Assembly (NCBI GenBank): GCA_945870325.1
Contig: CAMBRQ010000004.1
Location: 54,338 to 118,337 of the forward strand
Length of the DNA: 64,000 nt
Reading direction: 5' to 3'
Origin: an uncultured Dorea sp.
Lineage (GTDB): Bacteria > Bacillota > Clostridia > Lachnospirales > Lachnospiraceae
Position numbers and translations under genes: made by a program
Part shown: positions 44,632 through 54,800 of the stretch, in pieces
Position numbering within the stretch: the first letter of the stretch is position 1
Layout: every line of letters begins with the position of its first letter
The notes under the pieces: model-generated
Databases searched by the model: none
Told to the model about the DNA's origin: nothing
The model's input: only the letters and a program-made list of their open reading frames with translations

Positions 44632-46419
44632 CTAGTTTATTTTGTAGTATACGGCAGAGTAAGGCTCCAGATCCAGACTTACAGTTCCGTTTTCTGATGG
44701 AAGGGTCAATGTCTTATATTTCTTTGTGCCTGCATATTTTTCCATATCGCTTGCCAGTAAAAGGGTTAGTTTGTCTGCATCTGTTAATTGCAATTTGTAA
44801 TCTTCCTGAACTTTATCTGAGAAGTTGAATACAGCCAGGATTCTTTCTTTTCCGGCCTTTCGTTCAAAAGCGTAGATGCAGCGTTCTTCCTGATGGCAGT
44901 CAACCCAGGAGAAGCCTTCATTCGCATAATCATTCTGAGAAAGTGCTGGGTGTGTCAGATAGATTTCGCTCAAATCCTGCATAAAATGATGGAAAGCATC
45001 ATGAATAGGATATTTCAGAATATCCCAGTCCTGTTCGCGTTTTTCATCCCATTCGCGGAGTTGTCCGAGTTCATTGCCCATGAAGTTCAGTTTTTTCCCT
45101 GGGTGGGCATACATATACATATAGAATGCGCGCGCCTGTGGGAATTTCTCCTCGTACTCGCCGTTCATCTTCTGCATGATGGTGGCTTTGCCGTGTACCA
45201 CTTCATCGTGGGAGAGTGGCAGCAGGAATGCATCATTGTAGTAATACATCATGGAGAAGGTCAGTTTGTGATAATCACGAGAACGGTATTCGGGAGCAGT
45301 TCTGAAATAATCCAGGGTATCGTTCATCCATCCCATGTCCCATTTGTAATCGAATCCAAGTCCGCCCTCATTCACTGGTCTGGTAACACCTGGGTAAGAG
45401 GTGGAATCCTCGGCAGAGAGCATGGCGGTCGGATGCATTGCCTTAAGACCACGGTTCATCTCGCGGATGAAATCTACTGCCGTATTGTTAACTCCTCTTG
45501 CCGGATCGCCTTGCCAATAGATGATTCTGCTGATCGCATCCATACGGATTCCATCTACGTGATATTCTGTCAGCCAGTAGTTAGCTGCAGATTGCAGGAA
45601 ACTTCTGACTTCACCACGGGAGTGCATGAAGTTGCAGCTGCCCCATTCGCTGACACCTACATCCTGATGCGGGTATTCGTATAAAGAAGTGCCATCATAA
45701 TTCGCAAGTCCATAGCCATCCACAGCAAAATGAACCGGCACAAAATCCATAATGATTCCGATGTCATTCTGGTGACATCTGTCAATGAATTCCATCAGCT
45801 CAGCCGCTGTGCCGTAGCGGGATGTCGGACTGAAGAAGCCCGTGTTCTGATATCCCCAGGATTCATCGCAAGGATGTTCGCTTAATGGCATAATCTCAAG
45901 ATAGTTGTAACCGTTCTCCTTCAGATAAGGGATCAGAATATCGGCCATCTCGGTATAGGTATACCAGTCATCAGGCTTATCAGAAGGTTTCCTGAATGAT
46001 CCGAAATGAATCTCGTAGATGTTAAGAGGCTTGTCTTTACAATCAGAACGCTTCTGCATCCACTTGCTGTCGTTGAAGGCATACGCGGACAGATCACGTA
46101 TGTAGGAAGCGCTGTTTGGACGAAGTTCCATTCCGAATCCATAAGGATCACAATGATCAACGCAGGAATTATCGTGTTTGTAGATGCGGTACTTATACAT
46201 CATGCCTGGCTTCGCATCTCTGGCATAGCATTCCCAGAAGTTGCCATCGTAAGTTTTATGCATCTCCCATTCCTGCCAGCCAGTGAATTCTCCGATCAGG
46301 GCGATTCTGGATGCGCCCGGTGCGAATGTTCGGAATGTAACGCCTTCTGCTTCCAGATGTGCACCGAGATAGCGGTAAGCATCGAATACCTTTCCAGTGT
46401 AAAATCCATAAAAATCCAT
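44632..46419 (-). CDS. glgB: 1,4-alpha-glucan branching enzyme (GH13)
   Basis: 595 residues from ATG 46419 behind CGGAGG on the minus strand; the frame is open 28 codons further but without a start signal. A CBM48 module (about 15-110) precedes the catalytic barrel: FVPVHFAVDGYG, GIRMDAISRIIYWQGD (nucleophile Asp), MLSAEDSTSYPGV (acid Glu), FLLPLSHDEVVHGK. It is shorter than proteobacterial GlgB because it lacks the extra N-terminal domain. It forms alpha-1,6 branches in glycogen. Transcribed away from a TetR-type regulator, which may control it. Confidence 0.93.
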   Translation of the reverse strand: MDFYGFYTGKVFDAYRYLGAHLEAEGVTFRTFAPGASRIALIGEFTGWQEWEMHKTYDGNFWECYARDAKPGMMYKYRIYKHDNSCVDHCDPYGFGMELRPNSASYIRDLSAYAFNDSKWMQKRSDCKDKPLNIYEIHFGSFRKPSDKPDDWYTYTEMADILIPYLKENGYNYLEIMPLSEHPCDESWGYQNTGFFSPTSRYGTAAELMEFIDRCHQNDIGIIMDFVPVHFAVDGYGLANYDGTSLYEYPHQDVGVSEWGSCNFMHSRGEVRSFLQSAANYWLTEYHVDGIRMDAISRIIYWQGDPARGVNNTAVDFIREMNRGLKAMHPTAMLSAEDSTSYPGVTRPVNEGGLGFDYKWDMGWMNDTLDYFRTAPEYRSRDYHKLTFSMMYYYNDAFLLPLSHDEVVHGKATIMQKMNGEYEEKFPQARAFYMYMYAHPGKKLNFMGNELGQLREWDEKREQDWDILKYPIHDAFHHFMQDLSEIYLTHPALSQNDYANEGFSWVDCHQEERCIYAFERKAGKERILAVFNFSDKVQEDYKLQLTDADKLTLLLASDMEKYAGTKKYKTLTLPSENGTVSLDLEPYSAVYYKIN

Positions 46420-46534
46420 AATGTTTCCTCCGATTCTATAAAATAATAGACAGTAGTTGTTTTTCTGTTTTATAATGATTATACTGATAGAAATAACAGA
46501 CATCCACCGACAATCTGATGGAATAGGTGGATAA

Positions 46535-46558
46535 CCGACATTTTTGAGAAAGTGTCGG
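46535..46558. promoter_or_regulatory. Candidate TetR operator between glgB and the tetR-like gene
   Basis: An inverted repeat CCGACA 46535-46540/TGTCGG 46553-46558 with 12 bases between lies 17 bases before the regulator's start. An overlapping weaker repeat CCACCGAC...GGTGG lies just upstream (46504-46530). Confidence 0.45.
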
Positions 46559-46575
46559 GAATGTGGAGGTGAATT

Positions 46576-47118
46576 ATGGATCTGCGTATTGAAAAGACAG
46601 AAAGAGGAATTAAGAATGCATTTATAGAATTACGCTCAAAGAAGCCTTTGGAGAAGATTACGGTACGGGAATTATGCGAGTTGGCATGTATCAATAAATC
46701 TACCTTTTATTCTCATTATGAAGATATCTATGATCTGTCGGACCACATCGAAGCAGATGTGGTGAGGTCAATTACGAACAGTATCTCTCATGCGGAAAAT
46801 ATTATGGAGAATCCGGCGGAATTTACAAGAGAGTTGTTCATGGCATATCTGGCACAGAGTTCTCTAACTGCGATTCTGTTTTCAGGAAAACAGAGGAATC
46901 ATCTGGCTGATAAGATCGAGACGAGTATCAAAGAGATGATCTTTGAAAAGTATCCGGAATATCGTGAAGATACAGTCCGCAATATCATTCTGACTTACTG
47001 TATTCAGGGGGGATATCACGCATTCCAGCGCAACAGGGAAGGGGATATGAATACGCTGATTTCGGTCATCAGTGATATTACGGAAGTACTGCAGCCTTTC
47101 TATGAGGTAAAATATTAG
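46576..47118 (+). CDS. TetR/AcrR-family transcriptional regulator
   Basis: 180 residues. The N-terminal helix-turn-helix is FIELRSKKPLEKITVRELCELACINKSTFYSHYEDIYDL (about 14-52, shown as the standard TetR segment with KSTFYSHY recognition helix). An all-helical ligand or dimerisation domain follows (about 60-180). The start ATG follows TGGAGGTG. It is divergent from glgB with a palindromic candidate operator between them. The ligand and true target are unknown. It lies at the chromosomal edge of the phage-type island. Confidence 0.85.
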   Translation: MDLRIEKTERGIKNAFIELRSKKPLEKITVRELCELACINKSTFYSHYEDIYDLSDHIEADVVRSITNSISHAENIMENPAEFTRELFMAYLAQSSLTAILFSGKQRNHLADKIETSIKEMIFEKYPEYREDTVRNIILTYCIQGGYHAFQRNREGDMNTLISVISDITEVLQPFYEVKY

Positions 47119-47146
47119 TTTTATATGAATTGTGATATATGTCCAA

Positions 47147-47175
47147 TTGACTAAATAGAACATATGTTCTATAAT
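47147..47175 (+). promoter_or_regulatory. Consensus promoter overlapped by a LexA (SOS) box
   Basis: TTGACT 47147-47152, a 17-base spacer and TATAAT 47170-47175. AGAACATATGTTCT (47157-47170), a perfect palindrome matching the Gram-positive LexA/DinR box GAAC-N4-GTTC, fills the spacer. It drives transcription toward the MrpR-like gene. No ORF of useful length lies in the 165 bases between. Confidence 0.7.
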
Positions 47176-47289
47176 GTGTTTATGGGAAGATATTTTTTTC
47201 CATTTCTCAATGTAAAGTACCGAAAGTGATTCAAGAGAGTAATTTGAGGTGGTAGATGTTCGGATATATGTAAAATTGGGGAAAATAAA

Positions 47290-47330
47290 TTGACATAAAA
47301 TCTCTTTATGTGATATTCTGACATAAAGAG
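47290..47330 (+). promoter_or_regulatory. Promoter and palindromic operator of the MrpR-like gene
   Basis: TTGACA 47290-47295 and TATTCT 47314-47319 (18-base spacer). A perfect 10-bp inverted repeat, CTCTTTATGT 47302-47311 and ACATAAAGAG 47321-47330, straddles the -10, which suggests autoregulation. Confidence 0.6.
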
Positions 47331-47340
47331 GTGTAAGGAT

Positions 47341-48270
47341 ATGTATAACGAAGAAAGAAAACAGGAATATCTAAAATATAAAGGACAAGAATATCTGAGG
47401 CATTTATTTATAGATTCCGAACAATATGAGCAGGATATGGGGAAAGACTTATGTGATATGGAGACCTCGGAAGTTCTGCATTATCTAATAAGATATGATG
47501 GTTACAGGACATTTGAAGATAAACGTAGGCAGATATCCAATTATACGGAATGGTGCGTGATTAAGGGATATGCAACTATCAATTGGATATCTTCTAAGGT
47601 GTTGTCGAATAAGGAACTGCGGAATATCTATTTATCGGCGAAGGAAGATTTCTACATATCCAGAGAATGCTTTGGAGAATATCTTCGAAAATTGCAGGAA
47701 TCGAGTTATGGAATCTATATTGCTGCTGTATTTTATTGTATCTATGAAGGAATAGCGGGAAAAGGTTTTTATAATCTGGCAAATATGCGGGTTAGTGATA
47801 TTGATATGGAACGGAAGTATGTGAATTTGGCAGACGGAAGATGCAGAGCAATTCCTGAAGAATTGGCTGAGATGCTTATTTCAGTTTCAAAAGTAGATGA
47901 GATTACAAATGAGAAGACAGTTAGATACATTTCTTCCTTGTATTCGGATTCTATTTGGAAGATCAGAAGGAATGATGAAGTGACAGTATCAAAATTACAG
48001 AGGAAATTCGTATATCTGGTAGAAGAGATGAAGCAGATATTAGGGGAAGAACGATTATCGAAGACAGTAATTGAGCGAAGCGGATACTTCAATAAGATAT
48101 ATTACGCTGCATTAGAAGAAGGAATTGATATTCGGAATTTGGAATTAGGTGCAGATAAGAAGGGACGAGAAGAGAATATGTCTTATAACAGATTTTTTGA
48201 AAGTTTTGGTCTGGATATGAACATGAGAAAGTTTAAAAATTCTTATCAATCGTATTTGAACCAGTTGTAA
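47341..48270 (+). CDS. MrpR-like repressor related to tyrosine recombinases
   Basis: 309 residues. The N-terminal part (about 45-135) resembles the core-binding (SAM-like) domain of integrases (YDGYRTFEDKRRQISNYTEWCVIKG), and the centre (about 120-185) resembles the start of the catalytic domain (FYCIYEGIAGKGFYNLANMRVSDID), but the catalytic Arg expected near 'G-R-xx-E' and a convincing His-X-X-Arg/Tyr set are missing. This fits the MrpR-type phage repressors (SPbeta group), which descend from tyrosine recombinases but act as DNA-binding regulators. It has its own promoter with an overlapping palindrome and an upstream LexA-boxed promoter. The start ATG has GTGTAAGGAT. An inactive integrase is the alternative. 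Confidence 0.65.
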   Translation: MYNEERKQEYLKYKGQEYLRHLFIDSEQYEQDMGKDLCDMETSEVLHYLIRYDGYRTFEDKRRQISNYTEWCVIKGYATINWISSKVLSNKELRNIYLSAKEDFYISRECFGEYLRKLQESSYGIYIAAVFYCIYEGIAGKGFYNLANMRVSDIDMERKYVNLADGRCRAIPEELAEMLISVSKVDEITNEKTVRYISSLYSDSIWKIRRNDEVTVSKLQRKFVYLVEEMKQILGEERLSKTVIERSGYFNKIYYAALEEGIDIRNLELGADKKGREENMSYNRFFESFGLDMNMRKFKNSYQSYLNQL

Positions 48271-48276
48271 AGATTG

Positions 48277-48304
48277 CTCCTTTAATTTTTCAAAGTTAAA
48301 GGAG
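48277..48304 (+). terminator. Hairpin after the MrpR-like gene
   Basis: CTCCTTTAA 48277-48285 pairs perfectly with TTAAAGGAG 48296-48304. There is no clear T-run after it, so the function is uncertain. Confidence 0.45.
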
Positions 48305-48364
48305 TAAAAATATACGATATTATATGTACTATTGGAAAAACATATATACAATTAAGGAGAAAAG

Positions 48365-48607
48365 ATGTACGATATCATTGAGATACAGAAGTTTAAAGAT
48401 GTAATAAAACAATGTAGGCCATTCTGTATTATGGACATTGATATTCAGAATGACTATGGAAAGATAATAAGTAAGTCGGAAATATATAGAATTGTTGATA
48501 GGAGTACGGAGATACGGTGTTATACGGATGATATGCTAATAAGATATGATTTATTTTATATGGAGCATAATGTCTCCGGGTTGGCAAGAGTATTGATGAC
48601 CATATAG
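48365..48607 (+). CDS. Small hypothetical protein
   Basis: 80 residues, not recognised. The ATG is preceded by AATTAAGGAGA at good spacing and the composition is plausible (MYDIIEIQKFKDVIKQCRPF..., an IIS/IRxYTDDMLIRYDLFYMEH core). It follows the MrpR-like gene and ends at a strong bidirectional hairpin shared with the convergent lysin gene. It could be an accessory regulator of the island, but nothing in the sequence proves this. Confidence 0.55.
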   Translation: MYDIIEIQKFKDVIKQCRPFCIMDIDIQNDYGKIISKSEIYRIVDRSTEIRCYTDDMLIRYDLFYMEHNVSGLARVLMTI

Positions 48608-48609
48608 AT

Positions 48610-48640
48610 GGGCATGCCACAGAAAAAGAGTGGCATGCCC
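48610..48640. terminator. Bidirectional terminator between small ORF and lysin gene
   Basis: A perfect 11-bp stem, GGGCATGCCAC 48610-48620 and GTGGCATGCCC 48630-48640, with an A-rich loop and ATTTTATG after it. Confidence 0.75.
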
Positions 48641-48669
48641 ATTTTATGTGTAAACCCTGTCTTCTCTGA

Positions 48670-49473
48670 TTATAGTCCAAGGAGTTTTTGCCAAGTGTTC
48701 ACTCCTACAATACCATCAGGAGAGAGTTTGTTCTTCTTTTGGAAATGAATTACGGCAGCCTTAGTCTGACTGCCAAATATTCCATCTATTCCAGCAGGAC
48801 CACAAGAATAGCCGAGGGAGATAAGTCTTTCCTGAAGAAGTCTGGTGATGTTGCCTTGTGTGCCCTGTCTCATCATGGGACATCCTGCCAATGTATTTTT
48901 GCCGGCAACGCCGTCCACGATCTGGTGGCTGAATCCCTGGATATTGCATTCGGATTGAAGTCTTGCAATCCAATTGTTTATATTGTTTTGAGTTGAGGAG
49001 GAAGAAGTCCGTGGTGTAGTTACAGAAGAGAAACCAGTTGCGTTGGCAATCTCCGCGAAGGGAAATTTGTTGCCGGGGCAATTTGTTGCACATACGTCAC
49101 GATGTCTGAGGACTTTATTGATTCCGTACTTGGCTTTAAGCCAGGCAATCAGTTCTTGTCCGGCTTTTTTCTGGACATCTGGCATATCTTCTGTCATATA
49201 GCGACCTTCGAAGCAAATTCCGATAGAATTAGAATTACTTCCGCTTGTGTGGGCACCGATAGTTGGTTCTGGTCGTCCTCTTTCGATGGTACCGTTTTTT
49301 CTTACGAGGAAGTGATATCCAATTCCAGACCAGCCATTATTAAGATGCCATTGATGAATCGTAGCAGCATCGCAAGTAGAAGCGTCTGCATGATGTAAGA
49401 TGATTTTGGTAGTGGATGTCCTTGGGGTTAATGATCCGAAGGACAGATTAGTGTCTTTAATTGTAATACTCAT
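48670..49473 (-). CDS. N-acetylmuramoyl-L-alanine amidase (phage lysin)
   Basis: 267 residues from ATG 49473 behind GAAAGGAAAG; the frame continues 18 codons upstream. An Amidase_2/PGRP domain (about 15-145) has zinc-ligand His residues in KIILHHADAST and HRDVCATNCPGNKFP. A C-terminal PG_binding_1 domain (about 205-267) is typical of lysins (LLQERLISLGYSCGPAGIDG...GIVGVNTWQKLLGL). It has no signal peptide, so a holin would be needed for release, yet none lies next to it. Last gene of the minus-strand tail cassette. Confidence 0.9.
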   Translation of the reverse strand: MSITIKDTNLSFGSLTPRTSTTKIILHHADASTCDAATIHQWHLNNGWSGIGYHFLVRKNGTIERGRPEPTIGAHTSGSNSNSIGICFEGRYMTEDMPDVQKKAGQELIAWLKAKYGINKVLRHRDVCATNCPGNKFPFAEIANATGFSSVTTPRTSSSSTQNNINNWIARLQSECNIQGFSHQIVDGVAGKNTLAGCPMMRQGTQGNITRLLQERLISLGYSCGPAGIDGIFGSQTKAAVIHFQKKNKLSPDGIVGVNTWQKLLGL

Positions 49474-49536
49474 ATGATTTCTTTCCTTTCGTAAAATGTG
49501 ATTAGTGAGTGAGAAAGTATAAAACAAATAGGATAA

Positions 49537-51849
49537 TTATGAAATGCGTTTCCAGAAATAACATGTAATATATGGCTGTAGGTTGTTATGTGTCCCTCCA
49601 CCCCCAAATTTATATCCTACATTTACTTTAGAATATGCACCGTTTACCGTACTGGCAGTTCGATATTTTCCAGACATCGTTGTTCCATAAAAATGCCCAG
49701 TAGTTTCATAGACGCCAGTTCCGCTTTCTTGCCCGTGCAATATCATCGTACCATCTATTAACGGTAATTCATTTTCAGTTAATTTATGAGTTTTTGCACC
49801 ACCCATCTTTTCTGCTTCAGAAAAATCGTTGTCACTTTCATTAATGCAAACAGGAACTCTTCCAGCGCCCCAAAGTTCCCATGTACCGCCATAGATATTA
49901 CCTGGATTTACGCCTGTCGTATCCAGAATAATCATTCCTACCGGATGCATATTTAGCCATAAGGTATAAAACAAATCACTATTTGTTGTACAGATATCCT
50001 CCACCAATCCTTTTATCTTTGCGTCCAATCCATCTATGCTTTCCAATATCAGCCGTCTTTTTCCGGTAGAGTCTGTTGCTAATATATCAGTAGAGACCTG
50101 AAAATTAGAAGAATTATCCATCTCAGGGAGCATACCGATAGCAACTTTCCCAGTATCGGTCTCAATCATAATCGGAATTCCCTCAACGACATCAATCTTT
50201 TTCACTACAGAACAGATTCTGTCCGTCAAGACGAATTCAAAATGGTAGGCCTTAGAGGAGTCAAGAATCTGAAATGGTTCGGTTGTAGATAAATTAGAGT
50301 AGGTAACCTTTACATCAGTTTCTGAAAACTTCATATCGCTGATTAATCCAGTTAAATTAGTATAGGTCGCTGGCAGTTGCTCATCGAATTCTGCAAAACG
50401 ATATTGAATCCTGAAGGAAGAATTCTTTTGCGTACTTCCAACCATCAGTTTAGAATAGAATGCTGAGAGGGTGATGGTTGTTTCTTTCTCATATTGGTTA
50501 TGGCGTTGAAGAAGTATGTCAGCCGATGGCCTGCGATAGGGAAGAACATGAAATGTCTTGGTTACTACTGATGACAGATTGGATCTGGAATCTATAGCAT
50601 GGATGTTGATGGTATATGTGCCAGAGAGGCTCAGAGTTCCAAAATCCAGCAGCACGGTATCAGTGTCAGAGTAAGGTGCTTCCAGTGTTAATTTTGTTAT
50701 CCCTGAAGAATCTTTTACGGTGGCAATATATCTAAGGATGGTAGCATAATGCTGCCCCTGTGCCTTGTTAGCAGTTGTAATCTGAGCCTGCATATTACCG
50801 TAGTTCTCAATAATATAAGAGGAATTTCCAAGTACATTTTTGGTGACAGAGTCGGTATTACTGTATGAGAAATTCGTGAAAATAGGATTGTTGTCTGTTA
50901 CGACAGCAGTTCCGTAATAGAAGTTCTCGTAATATATCTCTCCGAGCATGACTCCGCAGGAGATACGCAAAGTAGCAGAGTTTCTGGTAGAACAAAGCGA
51001 AAATAAAGTATCTGCGATCGTGCTTAATGGCAGAGATATCGATTTGGCATTTTGTTCAGCGTTGGCGGTAAGGAGATCTTCGGACCAAGAGTTATCTTCC
51101 TTCAGAAGGCTTACTTTGAGGGTAGACGCATTATATTCAGAATCAATCAGGTCTATGTTAAGATCGCTTCCGATATTGATATCAAAATTCCCTTTTAGGG
51201 TTGCAATCGGCAAGGTCTTAACGGTAACAGAGGAAGATTCTGTGGTTAGGTTAGAGTCTTTCCGGGTGACACGGCACTGGAATGAATATGTAGTGTTAGG
51301 TGCCAGATTCTCTATAGTAAAGATACTGTTGTTGACTGTAATATAACTGCCGTTTCCAATTCGGTATTCTATTTTACTGCAGGCAACATCCGTTGTTACC
51401 TGCATCGTGATGGAAGTCTGTGTCTGTTCAGTAAAGGTCCATCCGGTGATTTTCGCATAGCGAGGGATTGTATCCAGTCCAATTCCGGATTGTGTATGAG
51501 AGGATGAACTGAATGAAGTTCCACTGATGCCGCCGCTGGCTTGAATATAGATACTTTTTGTACCATCGGCATTATGACCGATGGTGACGGAATGGCTGCC
51601 GACATTGACCCAGGCATTATTGGGCTGAAGTGTAAGTGCAAGGCTGATTCCTTTGGAACTGCCATTGATGTTGATTGTGCCGCCGAAGGTTCCATAGGTT
51701 GCGGCGGTAGATGCACTGGACTTCTTATAGTCCAGATATGCAGTAACATTGGAACTGTTAGCGGAAGAGCCATTGCTGGAAGAAGACCAGCGAATGCGTC
51801 CTTCGATATATTGATTACTGGTTCCAAATGTGAATGTTCCACTTGCCAT
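49537..51849 (-). CDS. DUF859-type phage tail fibre/minor structural protein
   Basis: 770 residues. The N-terminus (about 1-130: GTFTFGTSNQYIEGRIRW...) matches the start of DUF859 minor structural proteins of Firmicutes siphoviruses. An Ig/fibronectin-like domain (about 130-210) and a long beta-rich shaft follow. From about residue 625 the C-terminus has a tail-collar-like receptor region (HPVGMIILDTTGVNPGNIYGGTWELWGAG... ending NLQPYITCYFWKRIS). It probably recognises the host surface. The start ATG follows GAAAGGAG. Confidence 0.8.
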   Translation of the reverse strand: MASGTFTFGTSNQYIEGRIRWSSSSNGSSANSSNVTAYLDYKKSSASTAATYGTFGGTININGSSKGISLALTLQPNNAWVNVGSHSVTIGHNADGTKSIYIQASGGISGTSFSSSSHTQSGIGLDTIPRYAKITGWTFTEQTQTSITMQVTTDVACSKIEYRIGNGSYITVNNSIFTIENLAPNTTYSFQCRVTRKDSNLTTESSSVTVKTLPIATLKGNFDINIGSDLNIDLIDSEYNASTLKVSLLKEDNSWSEDLLTANAEQNAKSISLPLSTIADTLFSLCSTRNSATLRISCGVMLGEIYYENFYYGTAVVTDNNPIFTNFSYSNTDSVTKNVLGNSSYIIENYGNMQAQITTANKAQGQHYATILRYIATVKDSSGITKLTLEAPYSDTDTVLLDFGTLSLSGTYTINIHAIDSRSNLSSVVTKTFHVLPYRRPSADILLQRHNQYEKETTITLSAFYSKLMVGSTQKNSSFRIQYRFAEFDEQLPATYTNLTGLISDMKFSETDVKVTYSNLSTTEPFQILDSSKAYHFEFVLTDRICSVVKKIDVVEGIPIMIETDTGKVAIGMLPEMDNSSNFQVSTDILATDSTGKRRLILESIDGLDAKIKGLVEDICTTNSDLFYTLWLNMHPVGMIILDTTGVNPGNIYGGTWELWGAGRVPVCINESDNDFSEAEKMGGAKTHKLTENELPLIDGTMILHGQESGTGVYETTGHFYGTTMSGKYRTASTVNGAYSKVNVGYKFGGGGTHNNLQPYITCYFWKRIS

Positions 51850-51887
51850 ATATATGTACTCCTTTCAATAATATAAAATGTTAGTTA

Positions 51888-54800
51888 TTAGCTGGTTCCG
51901 CCGGATCTGACATGTACTAAGGCCCGGTATGTTGTACCGTCACTCAAGGTATAAGTACTTGGAATTAATTTGATGGCGCAAGTATCCAGCCCATTTTCCA
52001 CTAAGATTCGTTTGGTTTGGGTCAGATCTTCGTTCAAAGAGAATATCTTTTCATCATTATAGTATCCGGCGAATTCATCTATCGTAATTAAAGTTTTTAC
52101 TCCGGTTAAGGGATTCAATACTTCCATACCCTTTGCAGAAAGGGAGATATTGGTCTGTCCGCCTTCTATCATGCCAAGAGTCTGGAATAAAGCCTCCCAT
52201 TTGTCTGAAGTCTGGGTGATGGTAGAACTGTTGGTATCCACGCCATTTTCCAGATCGGTGATTTTGCTGGTGAGGGTATTGAAACTGGCTTGAAGTTCAG
52301 AATATTGACCGTTAATGGTATCTTGAAAATCACCAAAAGCATTTTCGACATTATAAAGAGCAATATCCAATGTTCCCAGATCCTGTCGGATACGAGAATA
52401 CTGGGCAGTAGCTGCACTATCTGAGAGATAGTAGGTTCTGCCGGATTCGGATTCGGTGTAACCGCCGGAGTGCTGGCTGTTATAGAGGCATTGCCAGTTT
52501 ATGCCGTCATTGGAAATCTCAAGACGGTGATTATAAGTGCGGCGATCGGAATAATAATGCCAGATTGTGATACTGTCTATGGAATAAGGGGTGCCAAGAT
52601 CCAACAGCAGATATTGATTGCCGCCTGCTTCTGTATGGATATATGTTTCAGAGGTATCACTGGACTCACCCGCTTCTTCCGGAGAGAGGAGCAGCGTTCC
52701 ATCTGTGTAGAGAGCAAGATCCTGACTGGTTTCGACAGGGTTGTGGGACTGGTCGTAGAGTTCCGGTATAATGGAGGCAGCGATATTATTGTTATCTGAC
52801 ATTACCTGGCATTCCACCCAGCGATTGTCGGTATCAGCGGTACTGCCATTTAGCCAGTCACGGATGAAGCGAACAGAAGACAACATGGCATCCTGTTTTC
52901 TGGCAAGTGTGCTTTCCAGGGATTCTGCTGTCTGTTGTAGTGTTGAGATATTCCCTTGAGTATCAGATACGTTAGTTTGTAATCCTTCCGTGGTGACGTT
53001 AAGTGATGTGATATTACCTTCTGCACTTTCGACTCTGGCTGTGATATCATTCAGGGAAGTAGAGAGTGTGGAAAGATTACCTTGCAGATCCGTAACTTTT
53101 CCTGAAATCTCAGTATCTTTTTGAATCAATAAAGATGTAGAAACTTCGACTTCATCTTTGGTTGCGTAGATGGTTGATACTGTCTGACGGAATGCACCTG
53201 CATCCTGTTCCAGAGTACTCACCTGGGTTGCCAGTGTTCCGGCAGTATCTTCTACTTTACGAACAGTGGAAGTAAGGCCAGAAAGACTTATATTATGCTC
53301 GACCAGAAGGTCTACAATAGATTGGCTGATAGTATTCCCTTTTTCATCTGTAACTTCTACCAGATCTGTACGCCATACTTTGTCGGTGATGGATTTGTTA
53401 ACAGCATTAACCATCGACTGAACTCCTTCTATGCGGGTCTGCATGGTGTCTATAGAGGTCTCAAAAGCGTTAATCTGATCGGTAATCGAAGCAAACTGGA
53501 TATCTAATCCCTGTCCGTTTAGCGTAATCTGGGCAGAATTCCAGATGGGATTCCCGGCTGTATCAGTAGCAGCACCACAGGAGGTCCAGTCAATTTTCTG
53601 ACTCTCTATGGTCTTGTCTGCCAGCATTTGATTACGAATTAACCCATCCGCGATGGCAGAGGCGTGGATACCATCCTGATCAATAAGCACGCCTTGACCA
53701 TTCCGGTCATAGACGATGAAGGTAAAGTTCCCTATATCATCTTCTCCAATCTGAATACGCACATGTCCGTCTTTGTCTTTAAACTGCTGGGTATTTCCCA
53801 CGATGGAGAGAGTTCCGTCTTCCGACAGAATATGTATCTGATTGGTGTCCAGATTACCGGCCTTTAATTCATTGACACTGATGTACTGGGAGATTACGTT
53901 TTTAATAAATGCCTCATCAATGACAGCATTATCGGCGGTTAACTTCATGACAATCCCCGTTTCAGTGTGGGAAGTGCCTATAAGGGCTTTTTGAATGTTG
54001 GCGGTCAGGGTAGATAACTGATTAATGATTGCGCTGTCGGTGATGATTTTATTAGTGGCGATTAATTGTGCCTGTAAGTATTGAAAGAAACCGTTCTCTG
54101 CATCAATGTCAATAGTTCGGATCATCTCAGATTCCAGGTTCTTGGATACTACAAGTTGTCCGATGATTGATCCAAAGTGGCGGTTGATTGTATCCGATAG
54201 TTTTCCCTGGAAGATGGAAGAAGCCAGAATCTTGCGGATTAGGCCTGCCGTCAGCGAGGTTCCTTCGTTCCTGGAGGAATTGTTAGAGGAACCAGTGATG
54301 CTATTCTTCGAAGTATTGCCTGCAAGTCCCAGCAGGTAGGTGGTATCGTACCGTTTGGAGCCAGTGCGGATCATATTCGAGAATTCAATCTGTAGGTTTC
54401 CTGTTGGAGAGAGTGGATGATAGGAGTAGGAGATGAGCCTTAATCTCACCAGAGAATCATCCTGGGTTCCAAGATATAAGAAGTCGCCTAATTCCAGATT
54501 GTTGGTATAGTCTCGATAATCATATAGGGTAAGAAAATTATCCAGATCTGTACGATAGATATACTGTGGCTGGCTTGTCGCTTCCAGATCCTTTATAGCA
54601 GCATCCAATAACTTCAACTGTTCATCAATCGCAGATACGGGATCGTCAGAATCCGTAAGGAACATGTGCGGATTGGTGTAATCCGTATCCCGGTAAAGTC
54701 TGGATAAGGTACGCAGTTCTTTGGCGGTGAAGCCATCGACACCTTCCATGCTCCAGTTATTTTTATCCATTTGGGCAGCCAGTGCGTTCATGTGGGAGAG

